From Prevotellaceae bacterium UBA1746 (GTDB lineage: Bacteria; Bacteroidota; Bacteroidia; Bacteroidales; Bacteroidaceae), in NCBI GenBank assembly GCA_905369775.1, contig CAJPJR010000006.1, forward strand, positions 1-64,000: a stretch of 64,000 bases of DNA, in the 5' to 3' direction. Every line of letters starts with the position of its first letter. The first letter of the stretch is position 1. The position numbers and the translations under genes were made by a program. The notes beneath the pieces were generated by a model. That model was not told the DNA's origin. It did no database searches and was given only the letters and a program-made list of their open reading frames with translations. Shown here one piece after another: positions 8,242 through 15,484 of this stretch.

Positions 8242-8940
8242 ATGGCAGAAAACAAAAATCGCTATATCACCGTGGCTTATAAGCTCTATTCGGACAACGA
8301 GAAGGGCATCCACGAAATCTTTGAAGAGGCTCCCGAGGAACACCCCTTCCAGTTCATCACCGGCCTTTCGGCTGCACTGCCGGCTTTCGAGGCCCAGGTG
8401 GCAGAACTCAATGCGGGCGACAGCTTCGATTTCACGCTCAGCGTGGAAGAGGCGTTCGGCCCCTACGAGCAGGAACACGTGATCGAGGTGCCCAAAGAGA
8501 TGTTTCACATCGACGGACGTTTCGACAAAACACAGATCTATCCCGGCGCCATCTTGCCCTTGGTCAACGAAGAGGGCATGCGCTTTGAGGGATTGGTGCT
8601 CGACGTGACTGACGACAAGGTGAAACTCGACTTGAATCACCCGCTGGCCGGACGCGATCTCCACTATGTGGGCAAGGTGGTGACGGCACGTGAGGCCACG
8701 CCCGAGGAAATCCAGGGTATGATCAACATGATGTCGGGCGAAGGCTGCGGCTGCGGTTGCGGTCACGACCACGGCGACGATCACGAGTGCTGCGGCGGAC
8801 ACGGCCACGGCGAAGGACACGAATGCTGTGGTGGACACGGCCACGACGAAGGTCACGAATGTTGCGGCGGACACGGCCACAAGCACGACCACCACGAGCA
8901 TGGGCACGACGAAGGCGGTTGTGCCTGCGGTGGAAAATGA
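8242..8940 (+). CDS. slyD: SlyD-like FKBP peptidyl-prolyl isomerase with metal-binding tail
   Basis: The 232-residue cytoplasmic protein has the SlyD form of the FKBP domain, with an IF chaperone insert (PYEQEHVIEVPKEMF to the PLVNEEGM region), then the returning strand LNHPLAGRDLHYVGKVV. From residue ~163 the tail is almost only Gly, His, Cys, Asp and Glu. It includes three consecutive 12-residue units of the form HECCGGHGHxxG, encoded by near-identical 36-base repeats (about 8785-8895). Such tails bind Ni or Zn and in enterobacteria feed nickel to hydrogenase; no hydrogenase gene is visible here. It lies 59 bases after dnaX and may share its transcript. Confidence 0.92.
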   Translation: MAENKNRYITVAYKLYSDNEKGIHEIFEEAPEEHPFQFITGLSAALPAFEAQVAELNAGDSFDFTLSVEEAFGPYEQEHVIEVPKEMFHIDGRFDKTQIYPGAILPLVNEEGMRFEGLVLDVTDDKVKLDLNHPLAGRDLHYVGKVVTAREATPEEIQGMINMMSGEGCGCGCGHDHGDDHECCGGHGHGEGHECCGGHGHDEGHECCGGHGHKHDHHEHGHDEGGCACGGK

Positions 8941-8964
8941 CCTGCGCGTCGAGAACACAAAAAA

Positions 8965-9000
8965 GAGAGCTTTCGCACCGATGGCGCGAAGGCTCTCCTT
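8965..9000 (+). terminator. Stem-loop after slyD
   Basis: Arms GAGAGC..TTCGC and GCGAAGGCTCTC form a strong hairpin 25 bases after the slyD stop, followed by CTTGTT. An A-run precedes it, so it may act in both directions. Confidence 0.6.
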
Positions 9001-9111
9001 GTTATAAAACGGACGTTTTTGCTCAGCCGTGTGTGATGTACAGAGGCTAGCAGCGAGTGGCTCTGCGCCGACGGCGAGAGCGCGTCTGATGAACCAACGA
9101 ACAGCGACAAG

Positions 9112-10188
9112 ATGAATACACTGGGACATTATTTTCGACTGACGACCTTCGGCGAGAGCCATGGTGCGGCGGTGGGCGGCGTGATAGACGGTATGCCGCC
9201 GGGAGTGAAGGTGGATGTGGACTACATTCAAAGCGAATTGAACCGACGACGTCCGGGACAGAGCCGGATCACGACCCCACGCAGCGAAGGCGACCGCGTG
9301 GAACTGCTTTCGGGGGTGTTTGAAGGCCGCACCACGGGGTGCCCCATCGGATTTGTGGTGCGCAACGAGCAGCAGCATTCGGCAGACTATGACAACCTGC
9401 GCGAGCTGTTCAGACCCTCGCATGCCGATTTCACCTATCAAATGAAATATGGCGTGAGAGACCACCGAGGAGGAGGGAGAAGTTCGGCGCGCGAAACCAT
9501 CAGCAGAGTGGTGGGAGGGGCTTTTGCGAAACTCCTCTTGGCCGATTTGGGCGTGGACATCAAGGCGTGGACCCGACAAGTGGGGCGGGTGGTGCTCGAT
9601 CGTGATTATCACGAGTTGCCGCTCGATATGATCGAGACGAATGCCGTGCGCTGTCCCGATGCGGCGGTGGCGGCCGAGATGGAACGCCTGATCCTCGAGG
9701 TGCGTGCCGATGGCGACACGGTGGGCGGCGTGATCGAATGTGTGGTGCGCGATTGTCCGCCGGGATGGGGCGCGCCGGTGTTTGACAAGCTCCACGCGCA
9801 ATTGGGTGCGGCGATGCTGAGCATCAACGCGGCCAAGGGCTTCGAATATGGAGACGGCTTTGCCGGTTGTGCATTGCGGGGATCTCAACTCAACGACGTT
9901 TTCGAACCCGATTTCTCCACGGCGACAAATCACAGTGGGGGGATACAAGGGGGTATCTCCAACGGACAGGATATTGTGTTTCGTGTGGCTTTCAAACCGG
10001 TGGCGACGCTGCTGCGTGACCAGCCGACGGTGACCACCACCGGGGAGCCGACGGTGGTGCATGCCAAGGGGCGACACGATCCGTGCGTGTTGCCGCGTGC
10101 GGTGCCGATTGTCGAAGCGATGGCAGCCATGGTGTTGGCAGACGCCTACTTGCAGCAGTGCATGGTCGAACCGTTCAAGCCTGAATAG
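9112..10188 (+). CDS. aroC: Chorismate synthase
   Basis: The 358-residue enzyme carries the family signatures GESHGAAVGG (residues ~14-23), the RRRPGQS region, the loop GRSSARETISRV around residues 125-137 and the C-terminal RHDPCVLPRAVPIVEAM. It removes phosphate from EPSP to give chorismate, using reduced FMN, at the end of the shikimate pathway. Chorismate is the substrate of the TrpG-containing anthranilate or aminodeoxychorismate synthases encoded 19 kb away. Length is normal. An array of short tandem repeats begins 12 bases after its stop. Confidence 0.96.
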   Translation: MNTLGHYFRLTTFGESHGAAVGGVIDGMPPGVKVDVDYIQSELNRRRPGQSRITTPRSEGDRVELLSGVFEGRTTGCPIGFVVRNEQQHSADYDNLRELFRPSHADFTYQMKYGVRDHRGGGRSSARETISRVVGGAFAKLLLADLGVDIKAWTRQVGRVVLDRDYHELPLDMIETNAVRCPDAAVAAEMERLILEVRADGDTVGGVIECVVRDCPPGWGAPVFDKLHAQLGAAMLSINAAKGFEYGDGFAGCALRGSQLNDVFEPDFSTATNHSGGIQGGISNGQDIVFRVAFKPVATLLRDQPTVTTTGEPTVVHAKGRHDPCVLPRAVPIVEAMAAMVLADAYLQQCMVEPFKPE

Positions 10189-10200
10189 CGGGTATATAAT

Positions 10201-10346
10201 GTCTGCAGGCGGGGAAACAACGTCTGCGAGCAGGGAAACAACGTCCGCGGACCGGAATCGGCGTCTGCGGACCGGAATCGGCGTCTGCGGAAGGTTTGTA
10301 TAATGTCTGCGATCGGGCAAACAACGTTCGCGGCAGGGAAATAAGG
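10201..10346. repeat. Seven degenerate ~21-bp tandem repeats downstream of aroC
   Basis: Seven head-to-tail units of 20-22 bases each start with GTCTGCGG or a close variant (GTCTGCAG, GTCTGCGA, GTCCGCGG, GTTCGCGG). They end in AAACAAC, AATCGGC or TATAAT. The units beginning at 10242 and 10262 are identical except for one base (GTCCGCGG against GTCTGCGG). No unique spacers separate them, so it is not a CRISPR array. Confidence 0.75.
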
Positions 10347-10532
10347 GGCGCGAAGTGGGAAACGCGGATGTGGATCGCGAAGGACGTTTTTTCTGCCGGC
10401 GCATCCACTTCGTGAGAAAGGTTTCTCGAAGGCTCAAAACTGAAAATGACCCTTTTCTTTCGGCCTTTTTTGTGTTGTACGGCAACTTTTGAGTTAAAAT
10501 CGCGTCTGATCGTCCGTTTTTATGGAGCTTTG

Positions 10533-10564
10533 CTTGCAGTATGTTGTCGAAAGGTCTATATTTG
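10533..10564 (+). promoter_or_regulatory. Promoter: CTTG (10533-10536), 20-bp spacer, TATATTTG (10557-10564)
   Basis: Exact -7 match with a -33-like CTTG at normal spacing, and a TTTG four bases further upstream. No protein gene begins downstream; a strong terminator follows about 70 bases later. Confidence 0.65.
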
Positions 10565-10569
10565 CACTA

Positions 10570-10672
10570 TGTAGTTGTCGTGATGATAACGAGAAAATAG
10601 TTTAGTTAAGTCTAGTTTAGTTTTTGTGTTGGTTAATGGGGCACCGTGATGACGGCTGTCCCATTAATTTTT
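10570..10672 (+). ncRNA. Candidate small RNA of about 100 nt between a promoter and a strong terminator
   Basis: The start is inferred 6 bases after the -7 box and the end from the T-run at 10668-10672. The transcript would hold no ORF longer than five codons. Its 3' end is a long hairpin: outer arms TTAATGGGGCA (10633-10643) and TGTCCCATTAA (10657-10667), inner arms CCGT and ACGG, loop GATG, with a single bulged C. It matches no RNA family I can recognise. It could instead be a leader of something to the right, but the next plus-strand frame (10704) is not protein-like and overlaps the end of a minus-strand gene. Confidence 0.5.
10633..10672 (+). terminator. Intrinsic terminator of the candidate small RNA
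   Basis: A hairpin of about 15 base pairs with one bulge is followed directly by five Ts. The 268 bases between it and the stop of the minus-strand gene at 10941 hold nothing recognisable. Confidence 0.75.
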
Positions 10673-10940
10673 GTGTTCATCGAGTGGTTTCCATGCTGAG
10701 TAAATGAAGGATTTCGATGCCGTGGGGGAAACGTGTCCCGTTCTCGTGTTGTTTCTGCGGGGCGTTGTTTTTCTTGCTCCTCGTTGTGCGCTTGTTGTCG
10801 TTGTGGTTTCTCTTTGGTCTGCTATTTTCTTTGCGTTAGCGCCATTCGGACGTTGCTTGTTTCGCTGTTCGTTTGCTTGTATTCCCTTTCTTTTCCCCGC
10901 TGCCCGCATTTGGGGACGAGAGTGGGAGGCAAGTCTGCAA

Positions 10941-12044
10941 TCAATAGGAAAAGTCGACGCAGAGCGGCAAATGGTCGCTGATGCCCCCGTGGTAGAACGG
11001 ACCGAGGTAGGTGCGGAAGGGTTTGGAGAGCGTGCCGCGGCCGAGTGGTTCGAGTAAAGGTGGGAAAGCGAGGAGATGAACAGACTGTGGGGTGGTGTGG
11101 AACTTCATTGTGGGCGAAAGGAGTGCGGGCGAGACGAGGATTTGATCAATGCGACTCCATTCGCCGCGAAAATAGTAGCTGCCTTCGATGTCGTCGTGGC
11201 CTTCGGCGGGGAGCGGAGTGGCGTGTGAGGTGAGTTCTGCGAAGGTCGGCGCGAGCACACGGCTCACAGAAGCGTTGTGGGGCTCGTCATTGAAATCCCC
11301 CATGGCCAGTAAGCGCGGAGTATGCCGGCAGCGGGCGATGCTGTCGGCCAGATGGCGCAAGATTCCTGCGGCGCGCAAACGATAAGGTTCGGAGATGGTG
11401 GCGCCGCCGCGGCGAGAGGGGAAGTGGACCACGAACACGTCGAGTGTGTCGCCGAAGGGGAGGCGGCCGGCGGCATGAAGTAGGTCGCGCGTGGGGCGTT
11501 CTCGCAGACTGTCGTACGGAACGCGGTAGGTTTCGCTGTGCAGCAGCGCGAAGGTTTCGGGTTGATAGAGCAAGGCGACGTCGATGCCGCGACGATCTGC
11601 GCTGTGGGTGACCAGATATTCGTAGCCAAGACGGGCCAGCCGCGTGCGACGACACAAAAAGTGCATCACACTGTCGTTTTCCACTTCGCAGAGCGCGACG
11701 AGATCGACGGGTTGCAGTCCACCGGCGGCAAGAATGGTTTTGGCAAGCGAGGATTGCTTGTGGAAGTAGCGCGGCGTGTTCCAACGTCGTTCGGCATTGG
11801 GGAGAAATTCCCGGTCGTCGAAACCCATATCGTGGAGGGTGTCATAGAGATTTTCCACATTCCATTCCATAGCGCGGAAGCGTGCAGACTGCGCTTTCGA
11901 GGTGTGAAACAGCCCTTCGTGCCGTTGTCCCCAAAGGGGGAGGAGCCATGTGGAAAAAAGCGCAAGAAAGCCAAGGTGGACGAGGTGTCGACGAGCGACG
12001 GGGAAAAGGAGAAGGAGACGGAGCGCGGAGAGCAAGGTTTTCAT
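10941..12044 (-). CDS. Secreted or membrane-anchored endonuclease/exonuclease/phosphatase family protein
   Basis: The 367-residue protein begins with a long hydrophobic region (about residues 5-40, LLLLFP through FLALFSTWLLPLW) that should act as a signal or anchor. The EEP domain follows with its metal and catalytic motifs in order: MEWNVENLYD, LCEVEND (metal Glu), DVFVVHFPSRRGG, MGDFNDEP (Asp/Asn) and the final SDHLPLCVDF (Asp-His). Family members are nucleases, lipid phosphatases or sphingomyelinases; location outside the membrane suggests scavenging of nucleic acid or phosphate esters. It follows rlmH by 36 bases on the same strand. Confidence 0.85.
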   Translation of the reverse strand: MKTLLSALRLLLLFPVARRHLVHLGFLALFSTWLLPLWGQRHEGLFHTSKAQSARFRAMEWNVENLYDTLHDMGFDDREFLPNAERRWNTPRYFHKQSSLAKTILAAGGLQPVDLVALCEVENDSVMHFLCRRTRLARLGYEYLVTHSADRRGIDVALLYQPETFALLHSETYRVPYDSLRERPTRDLLHAAGRLPFGDTLDVFVVHFPSRRGGATISEPYRLRAAGILRHLADSIARCRHTPRLLAMGDFNDEPHNASVSRVLAPTFAELTSHATPLPAEGHDDIEGSYYFRGEWSRIDQILVSPALLSPTMKFHTTPQSVHLLAFPPLLEPLGRGTLSKPFRTYLGPFYHGGISDHLPLCVDFSY

Positions 12045-12080
12045 GGGGCGGGGATCGGATTTATGCGTGCTGACAGAGTT

Positions 12081-12554
12081 TTATTCGTGGTGATAGGGTT
12101 CGCCGCGCAGAATGGTCATGGCTCGGTAGAGTTGTTCGGTGAAAAACAAGCGCACCATCTGGTGAGAGAAGGTGAGGCGCGAGAGAGAAATCTTGCCGTT
12201 GGCGCGGGCATAGACAGCGGGAGCGAACCCGTAGGGGCCGCCAACGACAAAGACCAAACGGCGCGCACCGCTGCTGTGCTGGCGATCGAGAAAAGTGGCC
12301 AATTCGACGGAGCGGAATTCCCGACCACCCTCGTCGAGCAGCCAAACGGCATCGCCTTCTTTCAGCGAACGAAGGAGTAGTTCGCCTTCGCGCTCTTTTT
12401 GTTGTTCGAAAGAGAGCGATTTGGCGTTCTTCAGTTCCGGGATGACTTCCATTTCAAACGGAACATAGTGTTTGATGCGGCTTGCATAGTCATCGATCAG
12501 GGCAGAAAGATGCTTGTCGACGGTGCGACCCACAACAAGAAGAAGGAGTTTCAT
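12081..12554 (-). CDS. rlmH: 23S rRNA (pseudouridine1915-N3)-methyltransferase RlmH
   Basis: The 157-residue protein has the length and layout of the RlmH/SPOUT methyltransferases. It opens MKLLLLVVGRT, has the SAM-binding knot around LDEGGREFRS and FVVGGPYGF, and the characteristic C-terminus SLSRLTFSHQMVRLFFTEQLYRA...PYHHE. It methylates pseudouridine 1915 in helix 69 of 23S rRNA on assembled ribosomes. Its upstream leader (about 12555-12680 on the minus strand) is unusually pyrimidine-rich. Confidence 0.96.
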   Translation of the reverse strand: MKLLLLVVGRTVDKHLSALIDDYASRIKHYVPFEMEVIPELKNAKSLSFEQQKEREGELLLRSLKEGDAVWLLDEGGREFRSVELATFLDRQHSSGARRLVFVVGGPYGFAPAVYARANGKISLSRLTFSHQMVRLFFTEQLYRAMTILRGEPYHHE

Positions 12555-12680
12555 GAGCAGAAAGAAAATGAAGAGAGAACAGAGAAATATAGAGGGAGTG
12601 GCGAGGGGATAGAGGGAATGAGGAAGGAGGATCGAGGGAGAACAAGAAGGAGGGGAGCGGAGAAAACGCCGAAAAACGAA

Positions 12681-12718
12681 ACCCTTCTGCTCGAGACACG
12701 GAGTTTTCGAGCAGAAGG
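12681..12718 (-). terminator. Perfect 13-bp stem-loop ending the zinc-ribbon gene transcript
   Basis: Arms 12681-12693 and 12706-12718 are exact reverse complements (CCCTTCTGCTCGA) around a 12-base loop. Read on the minus strand, the stem is followed by TTTCGTTTTT. It lies about 118 bases after the stop of the gene at 12836. Confidence 0.75.
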
Positions 12719-12835
12719 GCTATGCAGAGGTCACGCCGCCCCGCCTTTTTCGGTGCCGCACTACGATTTTCCCCACAAAACAGGGGACGGCAGGCGTAGG
12801 CAGCGAGAGTGCCTTATTCGTTCGGCGAAAGCACC

Positions 12836-13657
12836 TTATTCTTCGGTCTTTTTCCGGCGCGTAGCGCGACGCTTGGGCTTCTCTTCGACGGGAGCTTCGA
12901 TTTTCACACCGGCCAGTTCCGGGTCGATCATGATGCGACCGCAGTATTCGCAGACGATGATCTTCTTGCGCATGCGGATGTCGAGCTGTCGCTGAGGCGG
13001 AATTTTGTTGAAGCAACCACCGCAGGCGTCACGTTGCACGTAGACAATGCCGAGACCGTTGCGCGAACTCTTGCGAATGCGCTTGAAGGCAGTGAGCAAA
13101 CGCGGTTCAATGTTGGTTTCGAGCGCCTTGGCTTTTTCGCGCAATTTCTCTTCTTCCGCTTTGGTCTCCGAAACGATTTCGTCGAGTTCCGTACGTTTCA
13201 GCTCAAGATCCTGTTGGCGTACACGCAGCGTCTCATTGCCGCGGTCGAGATCGCCCTGCTTGAGTTCGATGAGGCGTTCTGCTTCGCGGATTTTCTTTTT
13301 CAGCAATTCGATTTCCAACCCCTGGAATTCGATTTCCTTCGTCAGGTTATCGTATTCGCGGTTGTTGCTCACGTTGTCGAGTTGCTTCTCATAGCGCGAC
13401 ACCATTTCTTGCGCTGTGGCAATGTCCTCGTGTTTGTGAGTGATGTCCGCTTTGATCGCATCGATCTCCTCTTCGTACTTTTTCAGACGGTGGGTCAGTC
13501 CTTCGATCTCGTCTTCCAAATCTTGCACTTCGAGCGGAAGTTCGCCGCGCAAAGTCTTGATTTTGTCAATCTCGGAAAGTTTGGTCTGCAGTTGGTAGAG
13601 GTTTTTCAACTTCTGTTCCACAGACAGGTCAGCAGGATTTTCTTTTTTGCTTGCCAT
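12836..13657 (-). CDS. Coiled-coil protein with C-terminal C4 zinc ribbon (DUF164/CT398-like)
   Basis: The 273-residue protein is almost entirely heptad-rich coiled coil from about residue 15 to 190 (for example LKNLYQLQTKLSEIDKI and ETKAEEEKLREKAKALE). It ends with a zinc ribbon built from CGGC and CEYC, then a basic Lys/Arg-rich tail. Family members in other bacteria have been linked to RNA or flagellar functions, but the function in Bacteroidota is not established to my knowledge. It sits directly downstream of the Nif3-like gene on the same strand, a neighbourhood I have seen in other Bacteroidota genomes. Confidence 0.85.
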   Translation of the reverse strand: MASKKENPADLSVEQKLKNLYQLQTKLSEIDKIKTLRGELPLEVQDLEDEIEGLTHRLKKYEEEIDAIKADITHKHEDIATAQEMVSRYEKQLDNVSNNREYDNLTKEIEFQGLEIELLKKKIREAERLIELKQGDLDRGNETLRVRQQDLELKRTELDEIVSETKAEEEKLREKAKALETNIEPRLLTAFKRIRKSSRNGLGIVYVQRDACGGCFNKIPPQRQLDIRMRKKIIVCEYCGRIMIDPELAGVKIEAPVEEKPKRRATRRKKTEE

Positions 13658-13730
13658 ATGATAAGTGGTATTTTATTCAGCCGGATGCGGGAGAGACGGC
13701 ACGGTCGGTGCGCATTTCGCCGCGCGTTTT

Positions 13731-14510
13731 TTAGAGATAATGGATGGGGTTCGTGCAAATCGTGGTTTGCGCCGTGGGAAGATCGGGGAAGTGGCGACGA
13801 AGGATGCGTTCGAGCAGATCGATGGTGAAGCGCTCACTTTGATAGTGTCCCAAGGCAGCGAGCCAGAGTTCGTTTTCGTGACCGAAAAAGTGATGATAGC
13901 CGATTTCTCCCGTGAAAAATAGGTCGGCACCCAGTTGCACCGCACGGTCGATGAGAAATTCACCGGCGCCGCCACAGAGTGCAATGCGGCGTACCTCGGT
14001 CTGGGGACCGGGAGCGTAGAGCAACGCTTCCACACCGAAGGTCTTTTTCAGCGTTTCGAGCCAGGCCGCCGCTGCAATCGGTTGCGGAAGTTCGCCGATC
14101 AACCCACTGCCGGCATCCTGTCCCGCAAGGGGAGCAAGCCAGTCGAGACGTTCGAGCCCAAGGCGCTGCGCGATTTCGAAATTCACGCCCCCGCGGGCAT
14201 TATCGAGGTTCGTGTGAGCCGCATAAATGGCAATGTCATGCTGCACAGCCAGGCGGATGCAGCGCTGCACCTGCGTGCGATCGCTCACACATTTCACCCC
14301 GCGGAATAATAGCGGGTGGTGCGCCACGATGAGGTTAAAGCCTAAACGAGAAGCCTCTTCGATCACGGCTTCCGTCACGTCTAAACACAATAATGCCCCT
14401 GAACACTCGTTCCCTGTTATTCCTATCTGCAAGCCGGCATTGTCGTAGCCTTCCTGCAGGGGCAGCGGAGCGAAATTTTCAAGGGCGCGTGCGATTTCTT
14501 GAATCTGCAT
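13731..14510 (-). CDS. Nif3-like dinuclear metal centre protein (YbgI/YqfO family)
   Basis: The 259-residue protein starts MQIQEIARALENFAPLPLQEGYDNAGLQIG, the usual family opening. The metal ligands are visible in IVAHHPLLFRGVK (two His), AAHTNLDN (His, Asp) and near the end GHYQSERFTIDLLER (His, Glu). Sometimes annotated GTP cyclohydrolase I type 2, the family has unsettled biochemistry. The ATG at 14510 is preferred to 14570, because the latter lies inside the promoter. The first four codons and the whole promoter are duplicated 749 bases upstream. Confidence 0.9.
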   Translation of the reverse strand: MQIQEIARALENFAPLPLQEGYDNAGLQIGITGNECSGALLCLDVTEAVIEEASRLGFNLIVAHHPLLFRGVKCVSDRTQVQRCIRLAVQHDIAIYAAHTNLDNARGGVNFEIAQRLGLERLDWLAPLAGQDAGSGLIGELPQPIAAAAWLETLKKTFGVEALLYAPGPQTEVRRIALCGGAGEFLIDRAVQLGADLFFTGEIGYHHFFGHENELWLAALGHYQSERFTIDLLERILRRHFPDLPTAQTTICTNPIHYL

Positions 14511-14615
14511 AAGCTGGTGCGCTATAAATGGACACGGCGGAAATACCGAATCACACGGGCAAAAATACAACTTTCTCCCGGAAAAAACAAATTCTTGCGC
14601 TGATTCTCAACGAAC
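14499..14615. repeat. 117-bp direct repeat, copy 1 (nif3 promoter and first codons)
   Basis: Nearly identical (I count 3 mismatches in 117) to 15248-15364. It covers the first four codons of the Nif3-like gene, its leader and its promoter. Weaker similarity continues to the right in both copies through a hairpin (GATTTC...GAAATCACCCC at 14649-14675 and 15399-15427) and into the 3' end of an alpha-galactosidase-like gene. Confidence 0.9.
14560..14591 (-). promoter_or_regulatory. Promoter of the Nif3-like gene: TTTG, 20-bp spacer, TATTTTTG
   Basis: On the minus strand TTTG (14591-14588) and TATTTTTG (14567-14560) fit the consensus at exact spacing. In the duplicated copy near 15309-15316 the -7 box reads TATTGTTG, one base worse. 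Confidence 0.75.
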
Positions 14616-14730
14616 AGAAGAGGAGATAAGCGCCATGCAAGATATAATGGGGCGATTTCATTGAGAAATCACCCCATCTATTGTGATGAGCAGATCAGCC
14701 GGCGTGGAAGCGGCCGCTATTGCCAATATA

Positions 14731-14870
14731 TCAAGGCCGTACTGCGCGCTTGCCGTTGTCAGCAGGTGTAAAAATGCCCGGCAACGTAGGCAGAGCGGAC
14801 AGAGATCTCGCAAGGAGATCCGTGCGCAGAATACTTCTCGTGGTGACCGCAAGGTATAGCCGCCGTAGGA
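14731..14870 (-). pseudogene. Remnant of the 3' end of a secreted glycosidase-like gene
   Basis: Read on the minus strand, the last codons give GIFTPADNGKRAVRP and a stop, which parallels GVYIRDGKRVVLP and stop at the end of the intact alpha-galactosidase at 15485. A DLC/DLS-type piece just upstream is in another frame, so the remnant is frameshifted. The downstream hairpin is shared by both loci. It is probably a decayed paralogue left over from the same duplication that made the 117-bp repeat. Confidence 0.45.
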
Positions 14871-14989
14871 AGCGATTCTATATCTGTTTTCGTGCTTTAT
14901 TTGCGGTTGTGCTTGCGTCTGCTCGACGATATATACGAATATAGATTTAAACTATAATTTATCAACCAAACATGAGTAAAAATAAATAA

Positions 14990-15169
14990 TTATCTGGAAA
15001 GCATCAACGCCACAAGCAAACCAATGACGACACCAAGAATTATTCCTATAAAACTCATACAACCACCACCTGATTCAAGGTCCCTTGGCCCTGAATAAAA
15101 TTCATGCCCACAATTGTAACATATTTTCGCTGTAACTGATAGTGTATTTCCACAAAAAGGACAATGCAT
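14990..15169 (-). CDS. 59-residue zinc-ribbon membrane protein
   Basis: The small protein opens MHCPFCGNTLSVTAKICYNCGHEFYS, a zinc ribbon with cysteines at positions 3, 6, 17 and 20. After a Gly-rich linker it ends in one transmembrane segment (MSFIGIILGVVIGLLVALML, about 38-57) and a terminal Arg. It would place a zinc ribbon on the cytoplasmic face. The gene and flanks (about 14930-15247) are far more A+T-rich than the neighbourhood and lie between two copies of a 117-bp repeat, so it looks acquired. The upstream repeat copy supplies a variant of the nif3 promoter and a 10-codon truncated reading frame (ATG 15259 to stop 15227). Confidence 0.75.
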   Translation of the reverse strand: MHCPFCGNTLSVTAKICYNCGHEFYSGPRDLESGGGCMSFIGIILGVVIGLLVALMLSR

Positions 15170-15247
15170 CTCAAATAAATTTTATTTTGTTGGGTATATA
15201 GGTTTTTAGCTTCAACATAATTATACTTAAAAATCTTGTTTTTTTAA

Positions 15248-15364
15248 TTGAATCTGCATAAGCTGGTGCGCTATAAATGGACACGGCGGAAATGCCGAAT
15301 CGCACGGGCAACAATACAACTTTCTCCCGGAAAAAACAAATTCTTGCGCTGATTCTCAACGAAC
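15248..15364. repeat. 117-bp direct repeat, copy 2
   Basis: Second copy of the nif3 promoter segment, 749 bases from the first. On the minus strand it begins a truncated frame MQIQLKKQDF and reads towards the zinc-ribbon gene. Its -7 box is TATTGTTG instead of TATTTTTG. Confidence 0.9.
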
Positions 15365-15398
15365 TGAGGGCAAGAACGCAGTGGTGTGGGAAGAAAAA

Positions 15399-15427
15399 GG
15401 GTGATTTCCCGCAAAGGAAATCACCCC
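15399..15427 (-). terminator. Terminator of the alpha-galactosidase gene
   Basis: Arms GGTGATTTCC and GGAAATCACC form a strong stem. On the minus strand it is followed by CTTTTTCTTCC, about 57 bases after the stop at 15485. Confidence 0.7.
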
Positions 15428-15484
15428 ATCTATTTGATTGTGGACGCAGCAGGCGGTACAAAAGTACCGAGCCCCGTCGAAGCA

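Noticed and set aside
10201..10346. CRISPR array
   Set aside because: Units are contiguous with no unique spacers, and there are no cas genes.
8164..10485. 773-codon minus-strand frame across slyD, aroC and the tandem array
   Set aside because: It is antisense to two conserved genes and its only repetitive part is the 21-bp array read as 7-residue units.
10704..11057. Hydrophobic 117-codon frame after the candidate small RNA
   Set aside because: Its 3' third overlaps the end of a conserved minus-strand gene, and the Cys/Val/Phe-rich sequence does not look like real membrane helices with loops.
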